The notes beneath the pieces are model-generated. The model ran no database searches. It was not told the DNA's origin and worked only from the letters and a program-made list of their open reading frames with translations. The translations under genes and the position numbers were made by a program. Of a stretch of DNA of 64,000 nt, positions 62,515 through 64,000 are shown piece after piece. The first letter of the stretch is position 1; each line of letters begins with the position of its first letter. Source of the stretch: Lentzea albida (GTDB lineage Bacteria > Actinomycetota > Actinomycetes > Mycobacteriales > Pseudonocardiaceae); contig NZ_FOFV01000001.1 in NCBI RefSeq assembly GCF_900111005.1, positions 186,001-250,000 on the forward strand, read 5' to 3'.

Positions 62515-63503
62515 CGGACCCCCGCCGCCACCAGCACCTCGGCCAGCTCGTACAACGCGGCCACGTCCACCCCGTCCGTCAGGTCCGGCAGCTCGAGCGT
62601 CGGCAGGTCGGACTCGCCGAGCAGCTCCTTCGCCTCCTGCTGCGACTGCACCCGGACCGCGTGCTCCACCGTCTCGTCGACCAGGCCTTCGAGCGTGAAC
62701 TCGTCGAGGTCGAGGCCCGCCGTCTTCAGCCCCGCCAGCACCCGCGCCTCGTCGACCCTGCCCTCGGCGGCGACCGGGACCGAGCGCGCGGGCAGCCGCG
62801 TGGGCTGGACCCGGTTGACCAGCACCGCGCCCGGACGCAGGTCGGCGCCGTCCAGTTCGGCCACGGCGTCCAGGGTCTCGCGCACCGGCATCTCCTCCAG
62901 CAACGCGACCAGGTGCACCGCCGTGTCACCCGAGTGCAGCAGCCGCACGACGCCCTCGCTCTGCCCCTTGATCGGACCGACCTTCGCCAGGTCGGCCATG
63001 GCCTTGGTGACGTCGAGGAACTTGACGACCCGCCCGGTGGGGGGCGCGTCCAGCACGACCGCGTCGTAGAGGTGGCGGCCGTCCGGCCCGGTCCGGTTCA
63101 CGCACTCCTTGACCTTGCCGGTCAGCAGGACGTCGCGCAGGCCGGGCGCGAGCGTGGTCGCGAACTCGATCGCGCCCATCTTGCGCAGCGTGCGGCCCGC
63201 GAAGCCGAGGTTGTAGAACATCGCCAGGTACTCCAGCAGCGCGGCCTCGGCGTCGACGGCCAGCGCGTGCACCTCACCGCCGCCCGGCGCGGACGCGATC
63301 CGCTCCTCGGAGTAGGGCAGCGGGGCCCGGTCGAAGAGCTGGGCGATGCCCTGCCTGCCCTCGACCTCGACCAGCAGCACCCGGCGGCCACCGGTGGCCA
63401 GGGCCAGCGCCAGCGCGGCCGCGACCGTGGTCTTGCCCGTGCCGCCCTTGCCGGAGACCACGTGCAGACGGGCTCGGGTCAGCTCCTCGGTCCACGACGT
63501 CAC
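62511..63503 (-). CDS. Get3/ArsA-like ATPase (Rv3679/BagA type)
   Basis: 330 aa, first of the pair. Walker [20 protein letters not shown] (about 17-35), [13 protein letters not shown], then [18 protein letters not shown] (switch II), and [30 protein letters not shown] in the helical part. Predicted to form a hetero-oligomer with its neighbour, both cytosolic. Start at 63503; ATGA overlap with the next gene shows coupled expression. Confidence 0.9.
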   Translation of the reverse strand: MTSWTEELTRARLHVVSGKGGTGKTTVAAALALALATGGRRVLLVEVEGRQGIAQLFDRAPLPYSEERIASAPGGGEVHALAVDAEAALLEYLAMFYNLGFAGRTLRKMGAIEFATTLAPGLRDVLLTGKVKECVNRTGPDGRHLYDAVVLDAPPTGRVVKFLDVTKAMADLAKVGPIKGQSEGVVRLLHSGDTAVHLVALLEEMPVRETLDAVAELDGADLRPGAVLVNRVQPTRLPARSVPVAAEGRVDEARVLAGLKTAGLDLDEFTLEGLVDETVEHAVRVQSQQEAKELLGESDLPTLELPDLTDGVDVAALYELAEVLVAAGVR

Positions 63504-63547
63504 ACGTCCAGACTAGGTGTGAAACCGGTCGAACGTGGATCGGTCGG

Positions 63548-63799
63548 TCAATCCACCATGGTGAGGAAGAGAACGGCCATGGCCGTCGCGGCCACCAGTG
63601 CCCAGGCCACGACCGACGGCAGCCACAGCGCGATGCTCGCCGTGACGACCACCACCACGACCAGACCGATCACCCCGGCCTGCACGACCTGGACCCGCTG
63701 GCTGTACTTGCGGTCGCGCACCTGCGCCATCGCGACGAGCACCATCACCAGCCCGCCGAGCGCGAACAGGCTGGTGGCGACGATCCGCCAGGTCTCCAC
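63548..63799 (-). CDS. Small membrane protein, unknown
   Basis: 83 aa with three hydrophobic stretches (IVATSLFALGGLVMVLVAMAQV, VVQAGVIGLVVVVVVTASIALWL, VAWALVAATAMAVLFL). GTG at 63799 (VETWRIVATSLF) was chosen because the longer frame (to 63913) is low-quality and runs through the DUF4177 start region. Function not recognised. Divergent from the DUF4177 gene by 68 nt. Confidence 0.65.
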   Translation of the reverse strand: METWRIVATSLFALGGLVMVLVAMAQVRDRKYSQRVQVVQAGVIGLVVVVVVTASIALWLPSVVAWALVAATAMAVLFLTMVD

Positions 63800-63855
63800 G
63801 TGATCAAGGTAGCCCGAAGGCCGCGAACCCCGCAGGCATCGTTCGGGTGGCGGGT

Positions 63856-63861
63856 TAGGCT
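63856..63861 (+). promoter_or_regulatory. Leaderless -10 box of the DUF4177 gene
   Basis: TAGGCT lies six nt before the ATG at 63868, no Shine-Dalgarno. Confidence 0.45.
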
Positions 63862-63867
63862 CCCCGC

Positions 63868-64000
63868 ATGACGAAGTGGGAGTACGCGACCGTGCCGTTG
63901 TTGATCCACGCAACGAAGCAGATCCTCGACCAGTGGGGCGAGGACGGCTGGGAGCTGGTCACCGTGCTGACCAACCCGACCGGTGAGCAGCACGTCGCGT
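63868..64000 (+). CDS. DUF4177 protein (Rv3678A type), truncated by window end
   Basis: First 44 residues only. MTKWEYATVPLLIHATKQILDQWGEDGWELVTVL is the conserved opening of the short DUF4177 proteins (WEY..., WGEDGWELV). The full protein should be only about 55 residues. Function unknown. Neighbouring the Get3-like pair, as in mycobacteria. Confidence 0.88.
   Translation, partial: MTKWEYATVPLLIHATKQILDQWGEDGWELVTVLTNPTGEQHVA

Overview
The window is high-GC chromosomal DNA from a mycothiol-type actinomycete. A WhiB regulator, a large SARP/NB-ARC/TPR regulator, GTG/TTG starts, leaderless promoters and mycothiol-enzyme-like (DinB-fold) proteins all point that way. Several blocks follow, from memory, the Mycobacterium tuberculosis order around Rv3678A-Rv3754: tyrA / tadA-partner / tadA / tRNA-Ser; ffs-dnaX-ybaB-recR; leuA-lysC-asd; and DUF4177 / two Get3-ArsA ATPases / whiB4 / ponA2 / metallophosphoesterase. 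Gene content and a dispersed repeat suggest Pseudonocardiales (Lentzea/Saccharothrix type). This assignment is inference. No prophage, IS element, integrase, CRISPR array or biosynthetic cluster is seen.

Layout. 1-5.5 kb (minus): amidohydrolase, tyrA and two paralogous anchored FN3-like proteins. 5.5-6.7 kb (plus): tadA partner, tadA, tRNA-Ser(CGA). 6.7-12.6 kb: small unknown genes, two tandem 256-aa DinB-fold proteins, a perfect LexA box, a large secreted nuclease, a GPP34 protein, tRNA-Ser(GGA). 12.7-19 kb (plus): YCII / ECF42 sigma / DinB-fold operon, then a duplicated DnaA-box plus LexA-box module, SRP RNA, dnaX, ybaB, recR and a P-loop kinase. 19-22.3 kb (minus): 1093-aa SARP regulator. 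22.5-28.5 kb (plus): five-gene peptide ABC importer. 28.5-34 kb: TetR, DedA, DUF4184, secreted phosphoesterase, MFS, beta-propeller. 34-36 kb (minus): leuA with a possible leucine leader peptide. 36.4-39.3 kb: two related mini-membrane proteins, NUDIX, nitroreductase, PIG-V-like glycosyltransferase. 39.3-47.6 kb (plus): lysC (with an internal beta-subunit start), asd, unknown, ADP-ribosylglycohydrolase, gluconokinase, two MFS. 47.5-54.4 kb: esterase, FMN reductase, Ohr, Dps, BtrH-like, S9 peptidase, GAF, monooxygenase. 54.7-64 kb: SMI1/KNR4, tRNA-Pro(CGG), phosphoesterase, YqeY, HAD, GntR, PASTA-type PBP, WhiB, two Get3-like ATPases, DUF4177 (cut by the window end).

How genes work together. 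lysC-asd supplies the first two steps of the aspartate pathway, and leuA opens leucine synthesis. dnaX-ybaB-recR are replication/repair functions next to the SRP RNA. The PBP-WhiB-ATPase block is an envelope and stress-response neighbourhood. Ohr and Dps form a peroxide-defence pair.

The most unusual structure is at 14759-14874. A 67-bp-period tandem duplication carries, at identical spacing in each copy, three DnaA-box-like 9-mers and one perfect LexA box. The first copy lies inside the last codons of a DinB-fold gene and the second abuts the SRP RNA promoter. A third perfect LexA box (9222-9237) lies between a DinB-fold pair and the nuclease gene.
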